DNA of 32,429 nt from Collinsella sp. (GCA_019419545.1 DXZT01000043.1:1-32429); one strand, 5' to 3'. Numbered from the stretch's first letter, positions 8,302-18,910 are shown. The notes: a model not told the origin generated them from the letters alone. Numbers and translations: made by a program.

Positions 8302-8618
8302 TCAAACTCGACCTCATCCATCTGATCGAGTTCGTCCTGGCCCACACCCAACTCTGCCATAACATCAGATAGGGAAACGAGTTCATCATCGCTTGTCGCA
8401 GCCGTCCTCTTAAGGGCCAACGTCAACAAGGCGAGGTCCTCCTCCGCCTGCTTCGCCTCCCTGTATTCATCGGGCGTCACAATAACGAATGCCGGCTTAT
8501 TGTGTTTAAGGACCACAACGGGATTATCGTCCCCAACCTTCGAAAAAGCAGCCGAACCCTTACCGTGACTGAAATCGCTGATGGGAACAAGATTGTCGAG
8601 CATCTTTAAAGCAAGCAT
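8298..8618 (-). CDS. Phd/YefM-family antitoxin
   Basis: A 106-residue antitoxin. The N-terminal half (VPISDFSHGKGSAAFSKV, then NPVVVLKHNKPAFVIVTPDEY) is the Phd/YefM DNA-binding fold. The acidic C-terminal part (DELDQMDEVEFE) should wrap the toxin. A longer frame begins at TTG 8630, but that codon lies inside the GGAGG ribosome binding site, which stands five bases before ATG 8618; I therefore use 8618. The gene comes first in the operon, as is usual, and the pair should repress its own promoter. A candidate operator is noted just upstream. Confidence 0.82.
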   Translation of the reverse strand: MLALKMLDNLVPISDFSHGKGSAAFSKVGDDNPVVVLKHNKPAFVIVTPDEYREAKQAEEDLALLTLALKRTAATSDDELVSLSDVMAELGVGQDELDQMDEVEFE

Positions 8619-8644
8619 CGAGACCTCCAAATATAAAGTCTTTT

Positions 8645-8666
8645 ATGCATTCATTTTAGCATGCAG
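8645..8666 (-). promoter_or_regulatory. Candidate antitoxin operator
   Basis: An inverted repeat TGCAT (8646-8650) / ATGCA (8661-8665), separated by ten AT-rich bases, lies about 28 bases upstream of the antitoxin start. Phd/YefM complexes usually bind such palindromes over their promoter. No -35/-10 pair is strong enough to name. Confidence 0.3.
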
Positions 8667-8732
8667 AAAATACCAGCAATCACGGAATGGTGACACGGAC
8701 GAGGCATCGCTTTCCACCAACCGTTGATCATC

Positions 8733-8826
8733 GACCGAGCAAAATATCCCGCCAAGAGATCGAGCGAGGATTCCGTCCTTCGAAGAGGGCCGTATTGGCC
8801 TCCTCGCGGGACGAAATCCTCGCTCG
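8733..8826. repeat. Dispersed palindromic repeat, copy A
   Basis: A 66-bp palindrome (8761-8826) has perfect 12-bp ends CGAGCGAGGATT and AATCCTCGCTCG, further pairing (CGTCC/GGACG) and a partly paired centre. It is preceded by an ACCGAGC-AAAAT-TCCC block that is also found before copy B. The palindrome lies 26 bases beyond the ATPase stop and may also end its transcript. Confidence 0.7.
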
Positions 8827-8852
8827 TTCGTTTCAGCCCGCGTCAACGCGTG

Positions 8853-10064
8853 CTAGACGGCCAGCTCGCCTGATTCACCCATAAGCCATCGTGCCAGGTC
8901 GACGACCTTGATGCCATCCCAATCAGTCGTTTCGTGCCCTGTTCGGGCGATGACGCACTTGGGATAGGCGTCTCGAATCCGTCGCAGCGGATCAAGCTCA
9001 CGCTTAAGCGTCGCTTCCTGGGAAATGTCGTCACTCACCTGGATATAGACACGGCGGTCACGCCTGATGGCGACAAAGTCTACTTCCTTTTGGTAGAGAA
9101 CGCCCACGTAGACTTCCCATCCGCGACGCATAAGCTCGATTGCCACCATATTCTCGTAAACATGGCCAAAATCGAGCTTTTTCGTGCCAAGCGCGGCGTA
9201 GCGAAACGAATGGTCGGCCAGGTAGTATTTATCTCCCGTCGACAGGTATTTCTTTCCTGAGACGTCAAAGCGACGAAACCGGTAGAACGCAAACGCATTA
9301 CACAGGTAGTCGATATACACAGCCAGCGTCTTGTCGCTTATCTTAAGGTTCGCTCGTGACAGCTCGGCCGCCATTCCCTTGAGAGAAGAGATGTTTCCGA
9401 CGTTATCCATCAGGAACTCGCAGGAACGTTTAAGCTGCTCCGTATTACGTATACGATATTTTTGTCTGATGTCGCGCAGGATAAGAGTTTCAAGCACATC
9501 CGAGATGTATGAGAAACGCATCCTTTCATCCTGGTAGATATAGGAACCCGGCATTCCTCCCTCGCGGACATAGCGAGCAAGGGCCTCGGCTGGAGAAGTG
9601 ATCTCGTGATACGCCGAGAACTCCGCAAGTGAAAACGGAAAGACCTCGATCTCCACCGTTCTTCCCGTGAACAACGTCGAGAGGTCGCTTGAGAGAAGAA
9701 AGGCATTCGACCCCGTGATGTAAATGTCATATTTCTCTGACGCATGAAGACTGTTGATAGCCCGCTCGAACCCTTCGCACATCTGGACCTCGTCGATCAT
9801 GACGATATTCCGGCAACCCTCGATATAGTGCTTTTCCACATATGCATGCAGCGCATGGTATTCCGCCAACGGCTCGAACTCAAGTAGATTGAAGTTGACG
9901 TGTATGACGTTGGCCGAGGGGTCGTTTGAATGAAGTTGGCTGGCAAACGCCTCAAGCAATTTCGATTTTCCGCATCGCCTGATTCCGGTGATCACCTTGA
10001 TATCAGACGTACCTGCCACCTTGGAAAGCTTGCTCATGTAGAACGGGCGATCTATAAGTTTCAT
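8853..10064 (-). CDS. AAA (AAA_14) ATPase with DUF4143 C-terminal domain
   Basis: A 403-residue ATPase. Walker A is GIRRCGKSK (about 27-35), Walker B is IVMIDEVQ (Asp91-Glu92), and a sensor-like stretch ITGSNAFLLSSDLS follows near 117. The C-terminal half is the DUF4143 module, with the nuclease-fold-like core KEVDFVAIRRDRRVYIQVS. Such proteins are common in gut anaerobes, often as many copies per genome, and their role is not established. The gene stands alone between two copies of a palindromic repeat. The ATG at 10064 has only a weak AGG upstream, inside one of three CTACTTCGC-type motifs, so translation and transcription may both be controlled there. Confidence 0.85.
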   Translation of the reverse strand: MKLIDRPFYMSKLSKVAGTSDIKVITGIRRCGKSKLLEAFASQLHSNDPSANVIHVNFNLLEFEPLAEYHALHAYVEKHYIEGCRNIVMIDEVQMCEGFERAINSLHASEKYDIYITGSNAFLLSSDLSTLFTGRTVEIEVFPFSLAEFSAYHEITSPAEALARYVREGGMPGSYIYQDERMRFSYISDVLETLILRDIRQKYRIRNTEQLKRSCEFLMDNVGNISSLKGMAAELSRANLKISDKTLAVYIDYLCNAFAFYRFRRFDVSGKKYLSTGDKYYLADHSFRYAALGTKKLDFGHVYENMVAIELMRRGWEVYVGVLYQKEVDFVAIRRDRRVYIQVSDDISQEATLKRELDPLRRIRDAYPKCVIARTGHETTDWDGIKVVDLARWLMGESGELAV

Positions 10065-10070
10065 GGCAAC

Positions 10071-10131
10071 CTACTTCGCAAAATTCAAAACCATTAGGAA
10101 ACGCGAAGTAAAATATATCATCTACTTCGCG
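10071..10131 (-). promoter_or_regulatory. Operator candidate upstream of the ATPase gene
   Basis: Perfect inverted repeat CGCGAAGTA (10102-10110) / TACTTCGCG (10123-10131) with a 12-base AT-rich spacer. A third copy, CTACTTCGC, lies at 10071-10079 next to the start codon. Three sites in 61 bases in front of one gene suggest a protein-binding operator, perhaps for autoregulation. Confidence 0.5.
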
Positions 10132-10257
10132 TCTTTGAAACATCTTAGATTTTGCGTAATAATTCCTGTCAATCTATCGCAAGCGCGACGCGGGCGAGGT
10201 TGTCCCTCCCCCTAATCGACTCTGTGCGGAAGCCCGGGGTGACAGGTTTCCGCCTTG

Positions 10258-10357
10258 CTCGGCATCCTTGAGACCCTCGATCGCAAGCTTGAGCTGGCCA
10301 TAGGCCGCCTGCACCTGCGCATCGGAGGAGTTCTCGTCCGCCAACACGTCCGCGGCA
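10258..10357 (-). pseudogene. Fragment of a FIVAR-domain surface protein gene
   Basis: The minus strand encodes DENSSDAQVQAAYGQLKLAI followed by EGLKDA. This is nearly the same as the last FIVAR repeat of the GH31 protein (DENASDAQLQAAYGQLKLAI), and the DNA is also clearly similar to 1121-1215. Neither a start, an upstream domain, nor a wall anchor is attached, so it is a remnant of about 100 bases. It may derive from a lost paralogue or from recombination with the neighbouring GH31 gene. Confidence 0.7.
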
Positions 10358-10361
10358 TCGC

Positions 10362-10650
10362 ATCGGTACTCAAAGTGCCCGAAGGAACGCCCATGTGGGA
10401 AATCCGTCGCCTCCGCCTTGCCGACGACAAGCCCATGGAGCTCAACTATGTCTACATCCCCGTGAAGCTCTGCCCCGAGCTCGCGCGCAGGGATGTGGAG
10501 AGCTCGCTCTATGTCTACATCGCCGGGAAGACCGGCATCCTCCCGGCGAGCGTCGACGCCGTCTACGAGGCGGTCAACCTCGACAAGCACGAGGCCAGCC
10601 TGTTGGGCCAAACCACCGGCAAGACGACCTTCACCACGAAGATGCAATAG
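10362..10650 (+). pseudogene. Truncated GntR/HutC-family regulator (UTRA domain remnant)
   Basis: The plus strand reads LKVPEGTPMWEIRRLRLADD, then KPMEL, then SSLYVYIAGKTG near the middle. This is the ligand-binding UTRA domain of HutC-type GntR regulators: the G-x-P-x-W-x-I-x-R-L-R-x-A-D signature and the SLY block are both recognisable. The DNA-binding winged-helix half is missing. Homology starts abruptly where the FIVAR fragment on the other strand ends, around 10358-10362, so the junction marks a deletion or rearrangement. The frame remains open to a TAG at 10650. Confidence 0.7.
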
Positions 10651-10672
10651 CCGGGGCGCACGGTCCGTGGGC

Positions 10673-10770
10673 AACCGAGCGAGGAAAATGTCCCATCAAC
10701 AAAACGAGCGAGGATTCCGTCCCACGCAGAGCCCAAATCCAAGCTCCCCAAGGAACAAAATCCTCACTCG
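10673..10770. repeat. Dispersed palindromic repeat, copy B
   Basis: The same design as copy A at 8733-8826: an ACCGAGC...AAAAT-TCCC lead-in, then a 66-bp palindrome (10705-10770) with ends CGAGCGAGGATT and AATCCTCACTCG, one mismatch between arms. The pairing inside is weaker than in copy A. Confidence 0.65.
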
Positions 10771-10865
10771 ACATCCGCATCCTCTTTAGCCTAAGTCATC
10801 GCGCAAAGCCCCTTCGGCAGCGCACGGTGCAGTCAAGTCATCGCAGGCCGGAGCGGGAGGCGAAC

Positions 10866-10909
10866 CTTTCTCTCGGAAAACTTCGCGAAGCCCAGTTTCC
10901 GAGAGAAAG
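10866..10909 (-). terminator. Hairpin downstream of carB, possible terminator
   Basis: A perfect 14-bp stem (CTTTCTCTCGGAAA with TTTCCGAGAGAAAG) around a 16-base loop containing CTTCGCGAAG. It lies 33 bases after the carB stop. No T-run follows on the minus strand, so it may need a factor or serve to protect the transcript end. Confidence 0.45.
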
Positions 10910-10941
10910 TGTCCGGCTGCCGCCCCGGCCGGCCAGGTCAA

Positions 10942-14256
<3,315 letters not shown>

Positions 14257-14257
14257 G

Positions 14258-15697
14258 TTAGTTCTCCTCGGTCGCAGCGTTCTCGGACTCGGCGAAATTC
14301 CAGCCAGCCAGGCGGTCCTTTGCGGTGTCGATGTCCAGGTAGTTCTCCTCGCCGTCCATGAGTCGCGTAAAGGCGGTAAAGAGATAGTGGGCATCGGTGG
14401 GGCCAGGCGAGGCCTCGGGGTGATACTGGACCGAGAAGCACGGGGCGTCGAGCAGCTGGATGCCCTCGGCGGTGCCATCGTTGAGGTTCACATGTGTTAG
14501 GCGAATGCGGCCAAAGCGCTCGTTCATCACGACCGGCGCGATTCCGCGGCGCACCCAGACGCGCAGATCTCCATCGGCCGCATGCTCGGTCTCGCCGCCG
14601 GAAAGCTCGGGGACAAGCTTGCCCAAGCTGGGGAACAGCAGGCCAAAGCCATGGTTTTGCGCGGTGATCTCCACGCGACGGCTTACCAGGTTCATGACCG
14701 GCTGGTTGCCACCGCGGTGACCAAACTTAAGCTTTTCCATCTGGGCACCGCAGGCCAGGCTGATCATCTGATGACCCAGGCAAATACCAAAGACCGGCAC
14801 CTTGCCGATCAGCTGCTGCACCTGCTCGTAGGTCTCCACCACGGCGTCAGGGTCGCCGGGGCCGTTGGACAAAAAGACGCCATCGGGATTCATGTCGAGC
14901 ACCTCGCTCGCGGGCGTATCCCACGGCACGACAGTAAGGTCGCAGCCGGCGCGGACGAGGCCCTCCAGAATGCCGCGCTTGACGCCGCAGTCGTAGGCGA
15001 CCACTTTGTGACGGGCAGGAGCGGCAACCGCAAGTGCAAAGTCATGCGTGTCAGGCAGGTCGGCGGCCACAAACTCGTGAGGCGCGGGGCAACTTACGGT
15101 CTTCACCAGGTTCTCGCCTACCAGCGTGGGCGCTGCGGCCAGACGCTCGGCAAGCTCGTCGACGTCGAAGATCTCGGTCGAGATAATGCCCATCTTGGAA
15201 CCATTGTCGCGCAGATGGCGCACCAGAGCGCGGGTGTCGACACCCTCGATAGCGACGATGCCGTGAGCGCGCAGGTACTCCGGCACGCTGACGGCCGAGC
15301 GCCAGTTAGAAGGCGTGGCGCACATGTCGCGAACGATCATGCCGCACATAGCCGGAGCGCTCGTAGGGCGCACGGCGTCGCCGGGGAAGGCCGACTGGAC
15401 GTCGGTCTCGTCGATACCGTAGTTGCCGATCTGCGGATAGGTCATGGTTACGATTTGGCCGGCATAACTCGGGTCGGTCATGACCTCAAAGTAGCCCTCG
15501 AGCGAGGTGTTGAAGCAGACTTCGCCGGTCGCGGTGCCCGCGGCGCCGCATGCACGTCCATAAAAAATGGTCCCATCCTCAAGATACAGGATGCAGGGAC
15601 CGCAGGTGCCCTTGCTGGTTTTGGCCAGCATACGCTGGCAAAGCTCGCTGGGCGCGAAGGTGCGGGCGGCAGCGCCCGCGGTATGGTTGTTCGCCAT
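14258..15697 (-). CDS. carA: Carbamoyl-phosphate synthase small (glutamine amidotransferase) subunit
   Basis: A 479-residue amidotransferase subunit that hydrolyses glutamine and passes ammonia to CarB. The N-terminal CPSase domain (GTIFYGRACGAAGTATGEVC) is followed by a class I glutamine amidotransferase domain with nucleophile Cys306 in VFGICLGHQ and the His426/Glu428 pair in YHPEASPG. It is longer than the usual 360-390 residues, mainly through an N-terminal extension of about 30 residues and a C-terminal tail (DIDTAKDRLAGWNFAESENA). The frame continues to a GTG at 15718, but AAGGAG lies between that codon and ATG 15697, so 15697 is the start. That same AAGG is the 3' arm of a hairpin that looks like a PyrR target. 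Confidence 0.96.
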   Translation of the reverse strand: MANNHTAGAAARTFAPSELCQRMLAKTSKGTCGPCILYLEDGTIFYGRACGAAGTATGEVCFNTSLEGYFEVMTDPSYAGQIVTMTYPQIGNYGIDETDVQSAFPGDAVRPTSAPAMCGMIVRDMCATPSNWRSAVSVPEYLRAHGIVAIEGVDTRALVRHLRDNGSKMGIISTEIFDVDELAERLAAAPTLVGENLVKTVSCPAPHEFVAADLPDTHDFALAVAAPARHKVVAYDCGVKRGILEGLVRAGCDLTVVPWDTPASEVLDMNPDGVFLSNGPGDPDAVVETYEQVQQLIGKVPVFGICLGHQMISLACGAQMEKLKFGHRGGNQPVMNLVSRRVEITAQNHGFGLLFPSLGKLVPELSGGETEHAADGDLRVWVRRGIAPVVMNERFGRIRLTHVNLNDGTAEGIQLLDAPCFSVQYHPEASPGPTDAHYLFTAFTRLMDGEENYLDIDTAKDRLAGWNFAESENAATEEN

Positions 15698-15703
15698 AAT
15701 TCT

Positions 15704-15734
15704 CCTTCCCGGTCTCACAGGACCGGCTTAAAGG
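15704..15734 (-). promoter_or_regulatory. Candidate PyrR-binding hairpin sequestering the carA ribosome binding site
   Basis: On the minus strand CCTTTAA is followed by the stem CCGGTC / GACCGG with hexaloop CTGTGA, then AAGG of the carA Shine-Dalgarno. The core GGTCCTGTGAGACC fits the PyrR loop consensus (ARUCCNGNGAGGYU) at most positions, including the invariant UCC-N-G-N-GAG. CCTT and AAGG form the lower stem across an asymmetric purine-containing bulge, as in known pyr leaders. The lower stem covers the ribosome binding site directly and there is no room for a terminator. This suggests translational repression when PyrR-UMP binds, as described for mycobacterial pyr mRNA. pyrR itself is not in the window. 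Confidence 0.72.
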
Positions 15735-15750
15735 TGTGTAGTTAGGCCTC

Positions 15751-15766
15751 GCGGTATTGTAACCGC
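15751..15766 (-). promoter_or_regulatory. Candidate carA -10 element within a small palindrome
   Basis: GCGGT-tacaat-ACCGC on the minus strand: the loop TACAAT (15757-15762) is a good -10 sequence and would start the mRNA near 15750, just ahead of the PyrR-like hairpin. The only -35-like sequence, TTAACG, is 19 bases away, so the promoter is tentative. Confidence 0.35.
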
Positions 15767-15857
15767 AAGCATGCCTCATGGCGTTAATTTCATCGAAATG
15801 TTTACGAAATGATAATTATGACTTTCTATGCATAATGATTTTTTAATCCCCGTCCCA

Positions 15858-15899
15858 GAAAAATCATCCCGCGTGGGCTTGTGGCTCACGCGGGATGAT
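15858..15899 (-). terminator. Terminator of the ABC exporter/TM protein operon
   Basis: A perfect 13-bp stem (ATCATCCCGCGTG, 15863-15875, with CACGCGGGATGAT, 15887-15899), followed on the minus strand by TTTTTCTGGG. It begins seven bases after the stop at 15906 and separates this operon from carAB. Confidence 0.85.
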
Positions 15900-15905
15900 G
15901 GCCTC

Positions 15906-16871
15906 TTACTTTTTCTTGTCCTGTTCCAGCAGATCGGACGGTGAGCGATCGGGCTTGCCGCCGCGGAAAATCTCGCGGCCGTGCAGACGATGTTCCAGGT
16001 CACGTTCGTCCTTTTCCTCGTCAATCTTGGTCTGGCTCACCACCGGGTCCTCGATCAGCGACGAAACCGAGTTCACCTGTTTTTGAATGCGCTCGGCAAT
16101 GGTGTCGTCCATGCTTACGATGCGCATCTTCCAGTCGATACTCGTGGCGTTGGACGAACTCTTGGTCCAGACGAACGTCAGGATGGCGCTCTGATGGCCC
16201 TGAGCGGGAAACATGCCAAAGAAGGAATCGTGCTGAATGTTGCTATCCTCGTCGATATAGGCGTGAACGTTATACACAACGCGGTCGATTTTATCGTTGA
16301 GCAGTGCGTTGGTCGCAAGCGCCGCGGCCTGAATCTGCCCGTTGGACAGCAGCTCGAGCTCGTTGGCAGACGATGTGTCCAACACCGTCACCTCGACCGT
16401 GCCCGTACGCTCAACGGCTTCATCGACGGTAAAGTCGAGTGGGAACTGCGTAAAGCCGTTGCCCCACTCAAGGCCGCCCTTCAGCGCCGTCGAAACGGTA
16501 TCGACCGAAACGCTCTCGGACAGGTTGGCGGTGTTCAGACGACGCATCACGCCGTAGCCGACCTGCATGCCCACGATCAACACCAAAATACCAATGACCA
16601 CGGCCATCGCGGTCTTCGTAACGGTATGGCTCACCTGCGAGCCCGAAGGATCGTCCTCGGACAGCGGGTCGATATGTTTTGCCTGGCTCGCACGGTCCTC
16701 GCTGCGCAGCTGCGCTAGCGCCGCTTTGTCACCGCGCTTGGCCGCCGCCTCCTTCTCGCGCATGCGCTCGGTTCGCTTTTTGGCAAGCGTGGGATCCAAG
16801 ACACCGGATGCATCGATTTCGGAGAATAACTCCGTCACTTCTTCCGGAGTCAAAGGGTTCTTGTCAGCCAT
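15906..16871 (-). CDS. Single-TM protein of unknown function
   Basis: A 321-residue protein I do not recognise. Residues 1-80 are charged and probably cytoplasmic, starting with an acidic helix (TPEEVTELFSEIDASGVLD) and a Lys/Arg/Glu-rich stretch. One membrane segment lies at about 87-109 (VVIGILVLIVGMQVGYGV). The rest, about 110-321, should be outside the cell; it is rich in beta-type sequence with a repeated T-V-x-V pattern and ends in a charged tail with KKK. The start ATG follows the exporter stop by 19 bases, with AGGAAG upstream, so the two genes share an operon. Its partner suggests a link with export, but nothing in the sequence shows a specific role. Confidence 0.75.
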   Translation of the reverse strand: MADKNPLTPEEVTELFSEIDASGVLDPTLAKKRTERMREKEAAAKRGDKAALAQLRSEDRASQAKHIDPLSEDDPSGSQVSHTVTKTAMAVVIGILVLIVGMQVGYGVMRRLNTANLSESVSVDTVSTALKGGLEWGNGFTQFPLDFTVDEAVERTGTVEVTVLDTSSANELELLSNGQIQAAALATNALLNDKIDRVVYNVHAYIDEDSNIQHDSFFGMFPAQGHQSAILTFVWTKSSSNATSIDWKMRIVSMDDTIAERIQKQVNSVSSLIEDPVVSQTKIDEEKDERDLEHRLHGREIFRGGKPDRSPSDLLEQDKKK

Positions 16872-16890
16872 AAACTTCCTGTCATATCAA

Positions 16891-18663
16891 TCAGTCGAGC
16901 TCGTGCGCACGCGCACCTTCGAACTGCATTCGATAGTAACGGGCATAGGTGCCGCCACGGGCGAGAAGCTCCTCGTGCGTGCCACGCTCCACAACGCGAC
17001 CATGCTCAACGGTCGCAATCTCATCGGCATGCTTAATGGTCGAAAGACGGTGGGCAATGATGACTGTGGTACGGCCGCGTGCCAGCTCTTCGAGTGACTC
17101 CTGCACCGCCTCCTCGCTCTCGTTATCCAAAGCGCTCGTCGCCTCGTCCAGAATCAGGATCTTGGGGTTCTTGAGAAACACGCGCGCGATGGCAACGCGC
17201 TGCTTCTGTCCGCCCGATAGACGGCTGCCGCGCTCGCCCACGACCGTGTCATAGCCCTGTGGAAGCGACTCGATAAAGGCATCGATGTTGGCGCGATGGG
17301 CGGCCTCGGCGATCTCTTCCGCCGTAGCGCCCGGCTTGCCGTAGGCGATGTTCTCGCCAATCGTACCGTCAAACAGATAGACATCCTGCTGCACCAGGCC
17401 GATGGCACGGCGCAGGCTCTGCTGCGTCACATCGCGCACGTCTTGGCCGTCGATGCTAATGGATCCGGCAGCCACGTCATAAAAGCGCGGCAGCAGCGAA
17501 CAGGTCGTGGACTTGCCACCGCCCGAAGGGCCAACCAAAGCGATGGTCTGCCCGGGCTTGATGGACAGGTCCATATGGTCGATAACGGGACGCTCGTCGG
17601 CATCGCCCTCGCCTAGCTCAACATCCTCGTAGTTAAAGCACACGTCGTGATACTCCACGGCGCCGGCAGTCACCTGCAGATCCGTGGCGTCCGGCTTGTC
17701 CTGGATATCCGGCGCGGTCGAGAGCACCTCGTCCATACGCTTAAACCCGGCGATAGCCTTCTGATACATTTCGGCCGAATTGACGAGTGTCTCAAGCGGC
17801 GTGCAGAACAGCGAAATGTAGAGCGCGAAGGTTGCCATATCGACCGCCTGCAGCTGGCCTTGGGCGACCAGCCAGCCGCCCAGCAACACCACGATCACGT
17901 ACAGCACGCCCGAGAGCAGGCCATACGTCGCAGTATAGACGCCCATGGCGTGATACATGTTTTCCTTGGACGAAAGGTAGCGATTGTTGGAGGTGCGAAA
18001 CTTGGCGCGTTCGGTCTCCTCATTGGCAAAGCTCTTGACCACGCGCATGCCCGCCAGCGAATCCTGCAGCTGAGCATTGATGCCGCTGATCTTTTTGCGG
18101 TTGTCGCTAAAGACCTCGCGCATGCGCATGTTCTGCCAAAACATGATGACCGCAAACGCCGCCGTCACCACGGCCATGGCGAGCGCCAGCACCGGGGCGA
18201 TGGTAAAGAGGATCACAAACGAGCCGATGATCTCGATGCCGCAGATGATGATCCACTCGGGCACGTGGTGCGCCGCCTCGCAGATATCGAACAGGTCGTT
18301 GACCACGCGGCTCATCATGTCGCCCGAGCTGTTGCGGTCGAAGTACGCAAAGCTAAAGCGCTCATACTGGTCAAACAGGTCCTCGCGCATCTTGGACTCC
18401 ATGCGCGCGCCCATCACGTGACCCCAATAGCTCACAAAGTAGCGGCAGGCGCAGCGGACGGCATACATCAGCACCAAGCCCACCGCGATCATGCCGATCG
18501 CCTGCATAATGGCAGCCTGACCCTGAGTAAATAACCCACCGGTCAAATTGCGCAGGATAATGGGGAACGCCAGGTCAACGGCGGCAAGCACCAGAGCACA
18601 AACAGTATCAGCAACAAAAAGCCCCATCTGGGGCTTGTAATACGAAAGAAACCTTTTAAACAT
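16891..18663 (-). CDS. ABC exporter, fused permease and ATPase (MsbA/LmrA type)
   Basis: A 590-residue half-transporter. Six membrane helices fill about 12-300, with the coupling-loop-like stretches YFDRNSSGDMMSRVVNDL (about 108-125) and DSLAGMRVVKSFANEE. The nucleotide-binding domain shows Walker A GPSGGGKST (378-386), the Q-loop near QQDVYLFDGTIGENI, signature LSGGQKQR (482-489), Walker B ILILDEATSALD (502-513) and the switch histidine at about 538. All are intact, so it should work as a homodimer. The inserted acidic loop ELGEGDADERP before Walker A is unusual. Substrate cannot be read from the sequence. The co-transcribed one-TM protein follows, and no second half-transporter is next to it. 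Confidence 0.93.
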   Translation of the reverse strand: MFKRFLSYYKPQMGLFVADTVCALVLAAVDLAFPIILRNLTGGLFTQGQAAIMQAIGMIAVGLVLMYAVRCACRYFVSYWGHVMGARMESKMREDLFDQYERFSFAYFDRNSSGDMMSRVVNDLFDICEAAHHVPEWIIICGIEIIGSFVILFTIAPVLALAMAVVTAAFAVIMFWQNMRMREVFSDNRKKISGINAQLQDSLAGMRVVKSFANEETERAKFRTSNNRYLSSKENMYHAMGVYTATYGLLSGVLYVIVVLLGGWLVAQGQLQAVDMATFALYISLFCTPLETLVNSAEMYQKAIAGFKRMDEVLSTAPDIQDKPDATDLQVTAGAVEYHDVCFNYEDVELGEGDADERPVIDHMDLSIKPGQTIALVGPSGGGKSTTCSLLPRFYDVAAGSISIDGQDVRDVTQQSLRRAIGLVQQDVYLFDGTIGENIAYGKPGATAEEIAEAAHRANIDAFIESLPQGYDTVVGERGSRLSGGQKQRVAIARVFLKNPKILILDEATSALDNESEEAVQESLEELARGRTTVIIAHRLSTIKHADEIATVEHGRVVERGTHEELLARGGTYARYYRMQFEGARAHELD

Positions 18664-18698
18664 GCAATCCTCGAAGAGAAATAAATAGCGTGAGAAAT

Positions 18699-18711
18699 CC
18701 GGTTGAACCGG
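18699..18711 (-). promoter_or_regulatory. Palindrome upstream of the ABC exporter, possible operator
   Basis: CCGGTTGAACCGG is an odd-length perfect palindrome 36 bases before the exporter start. Half-sites joined by one base are typical of repressor sites rather than of RNA hairpins. No regulator gene is adjacent. Confidence 0.3.
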
Positions 18712-18772
18712 TCAGGCTGAAAACAAAGCGTCCCAACAAGCATAACGCCAATGATCTGGCAGCGTCAGCGAA

Positions 18773-18868
18773 AACGTCCCTAAGCGAGCAAGGTGCCTTG
18801 AAAGAGGAGCGACGCGTACTTCGGTACGCGAGCGACGATTGAAAGGCAGATTGCCGCTTAGGGGCGTT
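18773..18868. repeat. 96-nt long hairpin with cUUCGg tetraloop
   Basis: Three nested stems: AACG-t-CCCTAAGCG (18773-18786) with CGCTTAGGG-g-CGTT (18855-18868), TGCCTT (18794-18799) with AAGGCA (18843-18848), and CGCGTAC (18813-18819) with GTACGCG (18824-18830) closed by the loop TTCG. The extra-stable tetraloop and nested design suggest a structured element, possibly a dispersed repeat. It lies between the Nudix gene's 3' end and the exporter's 5' end. Confidence 0.6.
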
Positions 18869-18882
18869 TGCAGCGTCGACTC

Positions 18883-18910
18883 GTTACGCGGTTTGGTAAA
18901 ACCGCGTAAC
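18883..18910 (-). terminator. Perfect hairpin abutting the Nudix gene stop codon
   Basis: A 12-bp perfect stem (GTTACGCGGTTT with AAACCGCGTAAC) and a four-base loop starts one base beyond the Nudix stop. No T-run follows on the minus strand, so it may stop or stabilise the transcript rather than act as a classical terminator. Confidence 0.45.

Noticed and set aside
8687..8884. Short frames between the antitoxin and the ATPase
   Set aside because: They consist mostly of the palindromic repeat read as protein.
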